DNA of 64,000 bases from Saprospiraceae bacterium (lineage in GTDB: Bacteria > Bacteroidota > Bacteroidia > Chitinophagales > Saprospiraceae), in NCBI GenBank assembly GCA_016715985.1, contig JADJXD010000001.1, positions 4,774,001 to 4,838,000 on the forward strand. Direction: 5' to 3'. Each line of letters starts with the position of its first letter. Positions within the stretch are counted from its first letter, which is position 1. Positions 36,383 through 45,231 of the stretch are shown piece by piece. Below the pieces are notes generated by a model. The model worked only from the letters and a program-made list of their open reading frames with translations. It did not search any database and was not told the DNA's origin. The position numbers and the translations under genes were made by a program.

Positions 36383-38149
36383 TTAAATTGAGAGAATCTT
36401 GATTTCAACCCTTTGGTTTCGTTGTCTGCCCTGACGGGTAGTACTATCAGTCAATGGCTCCCGCTTGCCGTAACCTTTATAGCTTACTCTGGATGGGTCA
36501 ATACCCCGACTATAAAGAAATTCGGCAACGTTTCTGGCTCGTTCGGTTGATAGCTTGTCGCAATATTCATGCGGTGGGATGGTATTAGTATGTCCGCCAA
36601 TTTCAACTTTCACTGCTTTATTTGCATTTAAAAATTCAAACACTTCTTCCAGTACATCAAAACTGTTTTGAGTTATAATGCTGCTGTCTGCATCAAAATT
36701 CAACTCATTAATACGCAGTTTCTGACCCAAAGCAATTTTTGAAGCTTCCAGATCAGGGATAAATTTTTCTCTCTTAACATTTACTGACAGACTGGCCTCA
36801 CAACCTCCGTCGTCTTTTACATTGAGATTATAAGTACCTGAACTTACCTTGGTTAAATTTTGATTTTTTTGTCCATTAGACCAAAGGTATGTGTAATTCC
36901 CTTTACCTCCTGATACCTTTATTTCTACAGAACCATCCGGGCTATCCGGTGTAGTTACCCTATTATTTGAGACTACATCAATCTTTATAGGTTCAGGATT
37001 AACCAACTCAACAGAGGTAACGGTCATTGTTTCAAATTTATCTGTCACAGTAACTTCATATACACCTGCGCTAAGCCCGTTTACACTTGCTCCCTGAATA
37101 TTACTTTTATTCCATTTGTAAGTAAAAGGACGGGTCCCTCCTGATACGCTTACTTTCAATGCTCCGTTATTTCCATTATAGCAGCTCACACTTCTTTCTA
37201 TAATAATGACTGCATTGAGTTGTTCTTTTGCAATGTCACCAAATAACAGTTTGTAATATCCTGCCCCATTCGTTCCTATCCAGATATTATCATTTTTATC
37301 ACAAGCAAGACTGATTGCCGATTTACTCAATGAACCCGCATCAGCCGTATAATTTTCAATCGTTTCCGTATAGGGGTCATATCTGACAAGAATATCTGAA
37401 GCTATATAAATACGACCTTTTGAGTCTATCACAAATTCATTAATCTTACCTCTGTATTGTTGAGGGTCTAATTTTACAGGAAATAGCCTATTGAATTTAT
37501 TGACTAAAAACATGTCTTTATCACTTATTATCCACTGGCCTTCACTATTTTCTGTGGTAGCGAGCATTTTGTATTTTTTGTCCTGAACCTCCCACTTTTC
37601 GCCATCAACCCTGACATAACCTGCATCCGTGCCTATCCATAAAATTTTGTTTTTATCGCCATGTAAAAAATTGATATTGTTATCCGGTAATTTGGAATTA
37701 CTTGAATTCTGGGTTTTAAATTTTCCTGAAGTGACGTTTAAAACAAACAGTCCTTTGTTGGTGCCTGCAAAGACCTGACTGTCAAAGAATTCTATATCCC
37801 GTATTTCTGCATCCGCTTGAGGAAGAAGGTATGAAGTTCCGGTTTCAACATTAAAAATTGTATTTTTACTTCCTGCCCAAACCCTGTTTTTACTATCAGT
37901 CACTATATCTGCAATATTTTTTCCGGAGAGATATTCCTGAAAAGTACTTCCATCACCCGAACTCTTGATAACACCCTTATCCGTTGCAAGCCACATTAAA
38001 TTTCTGCTGTCGATATGGATTTTGTTAACCTTCTGATCCGTTCTGACTTTATCAAATCTGGAGATTGCTACTTTTGAAGTGTCACTCTGTGATATCAGAC
38101 TGAATGCAATAAAACTTAAAACACAGCAAATAAAAATTTTGATCTTCAT
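36383..38149 (-). CDS. Propeller, SprB-repeat and OmpA-domain envelope protein
   Basis: The 588-residue exported protein has a signal peptide (ending FSLISQ). A beta-propeller follows at about 30-300 with Reg_prop-type repeats (NLMWLATDKGV, NKILWIGTDAGYV, NDNIWIGTNGAGYY). Two SprB repeats at about 315-460 carry GGTRPFTYKW and GGKGNYTYLWSNGQ. A C-terminal OmpA domain at about 475-588 has VEIGGHTNT and LSTERARNVAEFL. The OmpA part should bind peptidoglycan. This combines the sensor of hybrid two-component proteins with adhesin-like repeats and a wall anchor; the role is unknown. Confidence 0.82.
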   Translation of the reverse strand: MKIKIFICCVLSFIAFSLISQSDTSKVAISRFDKVRTDQKVNKIHIDSRNLMWLATDKGVIKSSGDGSTFQEYLSGKNIADIVTDSKNRVWAGSKNTIFNVETGTSYLLPQADAEIRDIEFFDSQVFAGTNKGLFVLNVTSGKFKTQNSSNSKLPDNNINFLHGDKNKILWIGTDAGYVRVDGEKWEVQDKKYKMLATTENSEGQWIISDKDMFLVNKFNRLFPVKLDPQQYRGKINEFVIDSKGRIYIASDILVRYDPYTETIENYTADAGSLSKSAISLACDKNDNIWIGTNGAGYYKLLFGDIAKEQLNAVIIIERSVSCYNGNNGALKVSVSGGTRPFTYKWNKSNIQGASVNGLSAGVYEVTVTDKFETMTVTSVELVNPEPIKIDVVSNNRVTTPDSPDGSVEIKVSGGKGNYTYLWSNGQKNQNLTKVSSGTYNLNVKDDGGCEASLSVNVKREKFIPDLEASKIALGQKLRINELNFDADSSIITQNSFDVLEEVFEFLNANKAVKVEIGGHTNTIPPHEYCDKLSTERARNVAEFLYSRGIDPSRVSYKGYGKREPLTDSTTRQGRQRNQRVEIKILSI

Positions 38150-38379
38150 TTTCTTGATTAATACTTTTTAATGGATATTCTATAACCTTACGAGTCGAAT
38201 AAATATTTTAACTTTCAGCAAATTGGGAACAAAATTCTGTGATTTTAAAAGATACATTTTCAAGGGTTTAAAATCATCAATTTTCGCAATCCAATTTCAA
38301 TTCAAAATTATAATGTTGACAAATTAAACTATAATAAACCTCAATAGTTACAATCTCTCTTTTTTTCAGAAATTATTAA

Positions 38380-38973
38380 CTATTTGCGAAGCCACCCCAA
38401 TACATTGTAATCGGCCACGGTCCAATATTTATAATAATTTACTAATGGAATTTGAACCCTTGTTACTTTGCCAACATTCTGTTGTACGATTTCTATATAT
38501 TTCTCATTTACTTCTGAAATAATGGCGATATGACCAAAATTATTTAATTCGTCCTTGTCAAAAACGATAATATCATCCTTTTCAGGCCTGACTTCTCTGG
38601 CATTTCTGTATTGATAAAGTCCCCTTTGTTTGTTGAAGGCAGCATCACTCAGGCTTTTGTCAAAATAGTCCTTTGCGTGTCCATAACTGTCTTTCATTTT
38701 ATGGTTCAGTTTATCGTGATAATACCTCTTGACAAATTCCACACATTGATACTTTAGTCCAAGATTATATCCGTCAACAGTAACGTTTCTTCCTGAAACT
38801 GAACTAAATTTATCACCGTTATAATATACGGGAATTTTATTATAATAATCAATAATACTCCCTCTTTCCGGTTCTATTGAATGGAAAGAAGTCAATATTG
38901 CCCAACCGAAGAGTAAAAATGTGAAATGACTCAATTTTGTAAAAATGTGATGCTTAAATTCTAAACAATGCAA
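38380..38973 (-). CDS. Secreted CHAP-domain amidohydrolase
   Basis: The 197-residue protein has an N-terminal hydrophobic segment (FTFLLFGWAILTSF) and a CHAP domain: the catalytic Cys77 in LKYQCVEFVKRYY, His148 in NNFGHIAIISEV, and VQQN further on as the third site. CHAP enzymes cut peptidoglycan peptides or glutathionyl/trypanothione amides. A cell-wall role is inferred from the signal and family. It is monocistronic. Confidence 0.82.
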   Translation of the reverse strand: MHCLEFKHHIFTKLSHFTFLLFGWAILTSFHSIEPERGSIIDYYNKIPVYYNGDKFSSVSGRNVTVDGYNLGLKYQCVEFVKRYYHDKLNHKMKDSYGHAKDYFDKSLSDAAFNKQRGLYQYRNAREVRPEKDDIIVFDKDELNNFGHIAIISEVNEKYIEIVQQNVGKVTRVQIPLVNYYKYWTVADYNVLGWLRK

Positions 38974-39121
38974 AATTAATTAAAAAGCTTGTTTTTTCTA
39001 AAAACATATGTACAATTTCACAAACCTTTGATCATAATACACTGAGGATTAGGATTTTTTCACTCAAATGCTTGGTTTTGAATGTCTTCAAATGGTAAAT
39101 CATTTATTTTAATTCTTCATT

Positions 39122-40375
39122 TTATGATCTGATAGCTTCGACCGGATTCATACCTGAAGCCTGTAATGCCGGCAGAAATCCAGAGATAATTCCTACAACC
39201 ACAGAAGATATCACACCGATCATGATATTGATAAAAGATAAATTCATTTCTATCGGAGAAAGTGCAGAAATGACCTTTAATGTAGCAAAAACAAAAATTA
39301 AACCGATGGCTCCGCCGATGATACATAAAATAATAGCTTCAATCAGAAATTCCATCAATATAATATATCGTTTGGCGCCTAATGCTTTTTTTATTCCAAT
39401 CACATTTGTCCTTTCTTTCACAGATACAAACATAATGTTAGCCACACTGAACATACCTACAATCAAAGCAAAAATACCTATAAGAAATCCGGCGATATTA
39501 ATAATTCCAAAAACACTGTCAAGCACCTGAGATAACATTGACAATTCGTTCAAGGCAAAATTATCATCTTCCAATGGTTTTAATCTACGGTTTGCCCTTA
39601 GAATGCTCGCTGTTTCGCCTTTTAATTCCTGAATATCAATACCAGGGTTTGCTTTGACATTCAACATTCTGCCGATGTTTGAGTTGTCAGAAATGCTGAT
39701 AAATTTTCTTGCAGTGTTTAAATTGATCCATATAACATCATCAAAATTTATAAAATTAAATAGATTTTCACCTTCAGGTTCCATAAATCCGATCACCTGA
39801 AAATTTTGTCCGAATAATTTCACAATTTTACCAACACCATTTATATTTTTAAAAAGTTCATTATAAATTTTGTTACCCAGAATAATCTTATTGGCTCCTG
39901 TTTCATATTCGCTGGATGTAAAATATCTCCCTTCTTCCAGTTTGAGATTTTGGATTTCAGCATATTCAAAGCTTGGCCCCATTATAAATGCATTGGACAC
40001 TGAATTGCTTTCATATTTGATCGTACGCCCACCTGTAAAGACGGTGAATGAAGTGTTTTCTGCAAGCTTACTTCTTTTTTTTATTGCCAGGTAGTCTTCA
40101 TAAGAAGGATTTGGTCTTTTTGCGTATTTCCAGAAGTTCTGACCGGGGTCTTCTGTCCAGGGCATTTTATCAATGTAAATGACATCGCTTCCCAATTCAC
40201 TAAAACCATCTTCAATATTCTTTTGCAGTGAATCAACAGCAGATTTAACCGCTATAATACAAAAAATCCCAATCGTAATTCCCAATAATGAAAGAAAGGT
40301 ACGCAGTTTATTGGCTATTAACGAACCTAATGCCTGCAATAAACTTTCCCATATAATTTTTATAAATATTTTCAT
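39122..40375 (-). CDS. MacB/FtsX-type ABC transporter permease
   Basis: The 417-residue protein has the MacB layout: one N-terminal membrane segment (TFLSLLGITIGIFCIIAV), a periplasmic MacB_PCD domain at about 45-255, then three C-terminal segments of the FtsX domain at about 285-417 with the ERTNVIGIKKALGAKR cytoplasmic loop. No ATPase gene adjoins it. Such orphan permeases export peptides or lipoproteins, or drive mechanotransmission, with an ATPase encoded elsewhere. Confidence 0.87.
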   Translation of the reverse strand: MKIFIKIIWESLLQALGSLIANKLRTFLSLLGITIGIFCIIAVKSAVDSLQKNIEDGFSELGSDVIYIDKMPWTEDPGQNFWKYAKRPNPSYEDYLAIKKRSKLAENTSFTVFTGGRTIKYESNSVSNAFIMGPSFEYAEIQNLKLEEGRYFTSSEYETGANKIILGNKIYNELFKNINGVGKIVKLFGQNFQVIGFMEPEGENLFNFINFDDVIWINLNTARKFISISDNSNIGRMLNVKANPGIDIQELKGETASILRANRRLKPLEDDNFALNELSMLSQVLDSVFGIINIAGFLIGIFALIVGMFSVANIMFVSVKERTNVIGIKKALGAKRYIILMEFLIEAIILCIIGGAIGLIFVFATLKVISALSPIEMNLSFINIMIGVISSVVVGIISGFLPALQASGMNPVEAIRS

Positions 40376-40590
40376 TGTTATGCGTTATTGGTATTTATAT
40401 AGTGATTTTAGGTTGCAATCGGAAAGTTATTTTTGTTTATTAGATATAGCAATTTAATGTGTAAAGTTATGCAAAATAAAAGTTTCTGTCTCAATTCAAT
40501 GCCAAGCTTTAGATGAATGTGGCTGATTAATCGTTAGAAAGACAATTTTACTTATTTATTCAGAAAGCAAATTATTGGAATGTGAGCAAA

Positions 40591-41805
40591 TTATTCTGAT
40601 ATTCCCGACATAGCTTTTCCTGCAATATATCCTCCTGTCCACGCTGCCTGGAAATTAAAGCCTCCGGTTAATGCATCGATATTCAGAATCTCACCTGCAA
40701 AATATAGTCCCGGATGCAATTTACTTTCAAATTTATTAAAATCAATTTGTTTGAGATCAATTCCACCGGCGGTAACAAACTCATCTTTAAACGTACTTTT
40801 ACCGGAAACATTAAATATCCCGTTTTTCAGATTTAAAATCAATAGGTCTATTTCTTTTTTACTTAATGAAGCCCAGTTTTTGTCTAATGGAATTCCAGAT
40901 TTATCTGTAAAATATTGCCAAAGTCGTTGAGGTAAGCCAAACTGTGTATTGGATGACACTTGTTTTTTAGGGATGGATAATTTTAAATCAAGGATATCAT
41001 CGGATGAATAATCTGGTATCCAATCAATGGATATTCTAAAATTATAGTCAAAATCATGAAGAATGACAGCTCCCCAGGCGGATGCTTTTAAAACTGCAGG
41101 TCCGCTGATTCCCCAATGCGTGATAAGAAGTGGTCCATCGGTCTTTATTTTACTGTTTTGAATAGTTAATACAGCATTTTTAACACTCAATCCCATCAAC
41201 TTTGTGACAGGATCCTTAATGTTAAATGTAAACAATGATGGAACAGGAGAAATGATCTTATAAGCCTTATTTTTGAGAATTTCCCAAATCAGATTTGAGC
41301 TGCCTGCCGCAATCAACAATTTATCTGCTTCAAATATCTCGTCTTTAGTAGAGATATGATAGTGTCCATTCCCTTCTGAAGGAAATGATATTCCGGTAAC
41401 TTTTGTTCTTGTTCTGATTTCAACGCCTGCATTTATGGCCGATTTTCTCAGACAGCCTACGATGCTTTCCGATGAATCAGAGACAGGAAACATCCTGCCA
41501 TCTGATTCAGTTTTTAGTTTTACACTCCTTTTTTCAAACCAAGTGACGGTGTTTGACGGATTGAACTTATGAAATGGGCCTAATAATTCTTTATTTCCTC
41601 GTGGGTAGTATTTCACTAAATCAACGGGATCAAAACAATGGTGAGTTACATTACATCTTCCACCCCCTGAAATCCTAACTTTCGATAGTACATCAGAAGA
41701 TTGCTCTAATATTACAACACTGCATGTCGCATTACTCTCTGCACATGTAATTGCTGCAAAAAATCCTGCCGCTCCTCCACCAATAATAACTACTCTTTGA
41801 CTCAA
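40591..41805 (-). CDS. HI0933/YhiN-family FAD-dependent oxidoreductase
   Basis: The 404-residue flavoprotein begins with a dinucleotide-binding motif, VVIIGGGAAGFFAAI, and has the family blocks KVRISGGGRCNVTH, FVTAGGID and LYFAGEILNIDALTGGFNFQAAW. The family is widespread; the reaction is not established. The stop of the DUF1761 gene on the same strand is 23 bp upstream of its start, so the two are probably one transcript. Confidence 0.86.
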   Translation of the reverse strand: MSQRVVIIGGGAAGFFAAITCAESNATCSVVILEQSSDVLSKVRISGGGRCNVTHHCFDPVDLVKYYPRGNKELLGPFHKFNPSNTVTWFEKRSVKLKTESDGRMFPVSDSSESIVGCLRKSAINAGVEIRTRTKVTGISFPSEGNGHYHISTKDEIFEADKLLIAAGSSNLIWEILKNKAYKIISPVPSLFTFNIKDPVTKLMGLSVKNAVLTIQNSKIKTDGPLLITHWGISGPAVLKASAWGAVILHDFDYNFRISIDWIPDYSSDDILDLKLSIPKKQVSSNTQFGLPQRLWQYFTDKSGIPLDKNWASLSKKEIDLLILNLKNGIFNVSGKSTFKDEFVTAGGIDLKQIDFNKFESKLHPGLYFAGEILNIDALTGGFNFQAAWTGGYIAGKAMSGISE

Positions 41806-41827
41806 TACAGGCTAAATAACATATGTT

Positions 41828-42325
41828 TTATGCAAATGCGCAAATAATTCCACCCATGATAGCGGCACAGATTGTCCAGAACCCAACATGCAAAAGTAGG
41901 TATTTCAGGGTTTTTCTTTCAAAAAGTGTATTTACTCCTAATACCGGCAAGAAAATAAACAGTCCGGCCATTACGCCATGTAATACACCATGTCCAAAAC
42001 TGCGGTGATTGTTTCCGTGTTTACTCATGAAATCCAGAAATTCCTTATTTAATTCGGCATTTTCAGCTAAAACAGCCGGACCTCCCAAAGCAGCTAGCAC
42101 TCCCATCTGGTGTATAACCATCCCGGATAATGCTACTGCCAGCATGATGCCTAAAACGAGCGTTAGTCCAAATATTTTGACCATGTTGCTGTTTTTTAAA
42201 TCAGCTTCTGAGACACCTGCTTCTTTTGCCCAAACATTACCGAACAGCATCGGACTGTACCACAAACCTCCAACAAGCAAAGGAATGATTCCTGTTGCTA
42301 AAATTATAAACCAATTGATTTCCAT
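41828..42325 (-). CDS. DUF1761 family membrane protein
   Basis: The 165-residue protein has four predicted membrane segments and the family opening WFIILATGIIPLLVGGLWYSP with FGNVWAKEAG. DUF1761 proteins have no known function. It has a perfect minus-strand -7 element at 42348-42355 and precedes the flavoprotein gene on the same strand. Confidence 0.78.
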   Translation of the reverse strand: MEINWFIILATGIIPLLVGGLWYSPMLFGNVWAKEAGVSEADLKNSNMVKIFGLTLVLGIMLAVALSGMVIHQMGVLAALGGPAVLAENAELNKEFLDFMSKHGNNHRSFGHGVLHGVMAGLFIFLPVLGVNTLFERKTLKYLLLHVGFWTICAAIMGGIICAFA

Positions 42326-42347
42326 AATATGTATTGTTTTGTTTGCT

Positions 42348-42355
42348 CAAAGATA
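42348..42355 (-). promoter_or_regulatory. -7 promoter element of the DUF1761 gene
   Basis: TATCTTTG on the minus strand, perfect consensus, 22 bp before the ATG at 42325. Confidence 0.6.
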
Positions 42356-42720
42356 TTAATTTCTCTTAAATTGTAATATTTTTCAAAATAATTAATCAAC
42401 TTATGCAAATGAAATTTAAGATGTTTTTTATAAAAAAAATGCAATCCGAACAACAAGTCAAGAGTCGGAAATAATCCTTCAATCTTGTAATAAAAAGAAG
42501 AGTAATCTAATAGTGTATATTACCTATCCTACAGTTTTGTAGAATTTTAAGCTATTAAAAATAAAGTACATAAAGCATCCCGCAACCCCTGCCAGACTTG
42601 GTCAAGTGGGCTCATTTTCTCAATAGACGACCATCCCACTAAAAATTTTCAAAACAAAATAAGTGCAATCTGTTATTCACACAATCCAATATAAATGCAT
42701 TCATTCTTAGAATTTATTAT
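42356..42720. other. Divergent gap of about 365 bp
   Basis: This lies between the divergent DUF1761 and QueD-like genes. I searched it for preQ1 and THF riboswitch-like motifs because of the pterin genes downstream and found none. A 21-codon frame at about 42411 has no support. I see nothing further in it. Confidence 0.6.
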
Positions 42721-42728
42721 TAATTTTG
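42721..42728 (+). promoter_or_regulatory. -7 promoter element of the queD-like/folE/fabD run
   Basis: TAATTTTG is a perfect -7 match. It contains the TTG at 42726 that opens the longest frame, so translation must start later, at ATG 42750. Confidence 0.65.
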
Positions 42729-42749
42729 CGTTCAATTTTATTTCAAAAG

Positions 42750-43169
42750 ATGGCAATTGTTTATTTGACACGTGTAGAGAAGTTTAATGCAGCTCATAAA
42801 CTTTGGATAAAAGATTGGACTGAAGAAGAAAACTTAGCGTATTTCGGAAAGTGTGCCAACAAAAACTGGCATGGACATAATTATACACTTTACGTCACCG
42901 TGAAGGGCACTCCTGATCCGGTAATCGGATTTGTACATGATGCCAAAAAGCTAAGTAAAATAATCAGAACATATGTGACTGACATATTGGATCATTCCAA
43001 TCTGAATCTGGATGTTTCATTTATTCCTGAAGGAATGATGCCTACTACAGAAAATATGGCTGTCCTGATATGGGAACAGTTAGAACCACATATTCAGGGT
43101 TGTACTTTACATTGCATCAAACTTCAGGAGACGGATACAATTTTTGCAGAATATTATGGTGAAAAATAA
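42750..43169 (+). CDS. 6-pyruvoyl-tetrahydropterin / 6-carboxytetrahydropterin synthase family protein
   Basis: The 139-residue protein has the zinc ligands in FNAAHKL and NWHGHNY and the catalytic Cys in FGKCANKNWHGH. The family includes QueD, which makes the 6-carboxytetrahydropterin precursor of queuosine, and PTPS for biopterin. It lies 5 bp before folE, whose product feeds its substrate, so the two form a pterin pair. The start is ATG 42750. Confidence 0.87.
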   Translation: MAIVYLTRVEKFNAAHKLWIKDWTEEENLAYFGKCANKNWHGHNYTLYVTVKGTPDPVIGFVHDAKKLSKIIRTYVTDILDHSNLNLDVSFIPEGMMPTTENMAVLIWEQLEPHIQGCTLHCIKLQETDTIFAEYYGEK

Positions 43170-43174
43170 TTTTT

Positions 43175-43771
43175 ATGTCCTATAAAAAAACAGAGCATTA
43201 TTCTCCTGAAGTCACTTTGGATATCAGTGCCAGATACGCCGGAATCATTACTGCCTTGGGTGAAGATGTGAAAAGGGAAGGACTTGCTAAAACACCTGAA
43301 CGAGCTGCAAAAGCGATGCAGTTTTTTACACAGGGTTATGGACAGGATGCTGCGGAGGTTCTCAATTCTGCTTTGTTCAGAGAAGATTACAGTGAAATGG
43401 TGATTGTAAAGGATATTGAGCTTTATTCATTGTGCGAACATCATTTATTACCTTTTTTTGGCAAAGCTCATATTGCTTACATCCCGAATGGCTTTGTGGT
43501 CGGACTGAGTAAAATTCCAAAAGTAGTTGATGTTTATGCAAGAAGATTACAGGTTCAGGAGAGACTGACACACGAAATTTTACATGCCATAGATGAAACT
43601 TTAAAACCATTGGGGGTAGCCGTAGTGATTGAAGCTTCGCATATGTGTATGATGATGCGAGGAGTAGAAAAACAAAACTCAGTAACTACAACGTCCGCAT
43701 TTACCGGTGAATTCAGAAAGGCAGAGACAAGAACAGAGTTTTTAAGTTTGATAGACTCAAAACGAAGGTAA
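43175..43771 (+). CDS. folE: GTP cyclohydrolase I
   Basis: The 198-residue enzyme converts GTP to 7,8-dihydroneopterin triphosphate, the first step to folate and to queuosine-type pterins. The zinc ligands are visible in LCEHHLLPFFGKAH and in EASHMCMMMRG; GLSKIPKVVDVYARRLQVQERLT and VEKQNSVTTTSAFTGEF are family blocks. It follows the QueD-like gene by 5 bp and precedes fabD by 17 bp. The folK gene of the folate path is at 58.5 kb. Confidence 0.96.
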   Translation: MSYKKTEHYSPEVTLDISARYAGIITALGEDVKREGLAKTPERAAKAMQFFTQGYGQDAAEVLNSALFREDYSEMVIVKDIELYSLCEHHLLPFFGKAHIAYIPNGFVVGLSKIPKVVDVYARRLQVQERLTHEILHAIDETLKPLGVAVVIEASHMCMMMRGVEKQNSVTTTSAFTGEFRKAETRTEFLSLIDSKRR

Positions 43772-43788
43772 ACATTCAAAAAACAATC

Positions 43789-44670
43789 ATGAAGACAGCA
43801 TATATTTTTCCGGGTCAGGGTGCACAATTTGAAGGGATGGGTCTGGATCTGTTTGAAAGAAGTGAAAAAGCAAGAAGAGTTTTTGAAACAGCTGATGAAA
43901 TATTAGGTTTTGAACTTTCAAAAATAATGTTTTATGGTACTTCTGAAGAACTGAAACAAACAAAAGTAACCCAACCGGCTTTATTTGTTCATTCAATTGC
44001 CAGTCTGGAAGGATCAGAAAGTACGATTTTACCGGAGGCAACTGCTGGACATTCTCTGGGAGAGTTTTCAGCTTTAGTCTGTAATAAAACTATTTCATTT
44101 GAAGACGGACTACGGTTGGTCTCCAAAAGAGCTTTGGCAATGCAGAAAGCATGTGAAGCAGTGCCCGGAACGATGGCAGCTATCCTGGGACTGGAAGACA
44201 GTGTTGTAGAAAAAATTTGTGCAGATATATCGGAAGTTGTGGTAGCAGCAAATTATAACTGCCCGGGTCAATTGGTCATTTCAGGTAGCACGGAAGGAAT
44301 CCAATGTGCAATAACTCAACTGACAGAAGCGGGAGCAAAAAGAGCCTTATTGCTGGAAGTAGGAGGTGCATTCCATAGTCCATTAATGGAGCCTGCGAGG
44401 GAAGAACTGGAAACTGCCATTAGAAATACAATATTCCATACACCGGTGTGTCCTGTTTATCAGAATATAAATGCATTGCCAGAGACCGATCCCATTCAAA
44501 TTCAAAATAATCTGATAGCCCAATTAACAGGTGCTGTAAGGTGGACGCAGATCGTTGAAAATATGCTTTCTAACGGGATTGAACGATTTGTTGAAGTAGG
44601 AGGGAATGGCAAAGTCTTATCCGGATTGGTAAAGAAAGTAAACAGAATGGCCTTAACAGAAGCTTTGTGA
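43789..44670 (+). CDS. fabD: Malonyl-CoA:ACP transacylase
   Basis: The 293-residue enzyme loads malonate onto ACP for fatty acid synthesis. It begins TAYIFPGQGAQFEGMG and has the serine elbow GHSLGEFSAL, the YNCPGQLVISG block and the catalytic His in GGAFHSPLMEPA. The length is normal. It is in the plus-strand run from 42750; its stop overlaps or touches the yqgE start (1 bp between them). Confidence 0.95.
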   Translation: MKTAYIFPGQGAQFEGMGLDLFERSEKARRVFETADEILGFELSKIMFYGTSEELKQTKVTQPALFVHSIASLEGSESTILPEATAGHSLGEFSALVCNKTISFEDGLRLVSKRALAMQKACEAVPGTMAAILGLEDSVVEKICADISEVVVAANYNCPGQLVISGSTEGIQCAITQLTEAGAKRALLLEVGGAFHSPLMEPAREELETAIRNTIFHTPVCPVYQNINALPETDPIQIQNNLIAQLTGAVRWTQIVENMLSNGIERFVEVGGNGKVLSGLVKKVNRMALTEAL

Positions 44671-44671
44671 A

Positions 44672-45220
44672 ATGGAGATTAAAGCCGGTAAATTGTTAAT
44701 TGCTGAACCTTTTATGCTTGATCCTAATTTTAAAAGGACGGTAATACTGATTTGTGAACACCATAAGGAAGGTACAACAGGCTTTATTTTGAATAAACCT
44801 ATTGTGATGAAAATGGAAGAGCTCATTTCAGATTTTCCGGAAACCAAAGCACCTGTACATATAGGTGGTCCGGTAGCCACGGACACTATACATTATTTAC
44901 ATAATGTAGGTGATTTGCTGGATGACAGTGTGGAAATATGTAAAGGGGTATTCTGGGGAGGTGACTTCACCAAGTTGAAATTTTTAATGGAAAATGGATT
45001 GATAAATGATAACAATATCAAATTTTTTGTCGGCTACTCGGGTTGGACAGAAAATCAATTGTCCGAAGAACTTGAAGAAGGTTCGTGGGTAATGAGTGAT
45101 ATGGATTCCAATTATTTATTCCGTACAAAACCTTTTGTGCTTTGGCAGACTGTTTTGCACAACAAAGGAGACGCTTTTACCGTCATTGCACAAATGCCTG
45201 ATTCAGTCAGTCTAAATTAA
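44672..45220 (+). CDS. YqgE/AlgH family protein
   Basis: The 182-residue protein has the UPF0301 pattern: GKLLIAEPFMLDPNFKRTVILICEH, GFILNKP, IHIGGPV-type and FVGYSGWTENQLSEELEEGSW. Pseudomonas AlgH was once linked to alginate regulation, but the biochemical role is unsettled. It sits 1 bp after fabD and 11 bp before the ABC-F gene, and is thus part of the same run. Confidence 0.88.
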   Translation: MEIKAGKLLIAEPFMLDPNFKRTVILICEHHKEGTTGFILNKPIVMKMEELISDFPETKAPVHIGGPVATDTIHYLHNVGDLLDDSVEICKGVFWGGDFTKLKFLMENGLINDNNIKFFVGYSGWTENQLSEELEEGSWVMSDMDSNYLFRTKPFVLWQTVLHNKGDAFTVIAQMPDSVSLN

Positions 45221-45231
45221 ACAAAAATAGT

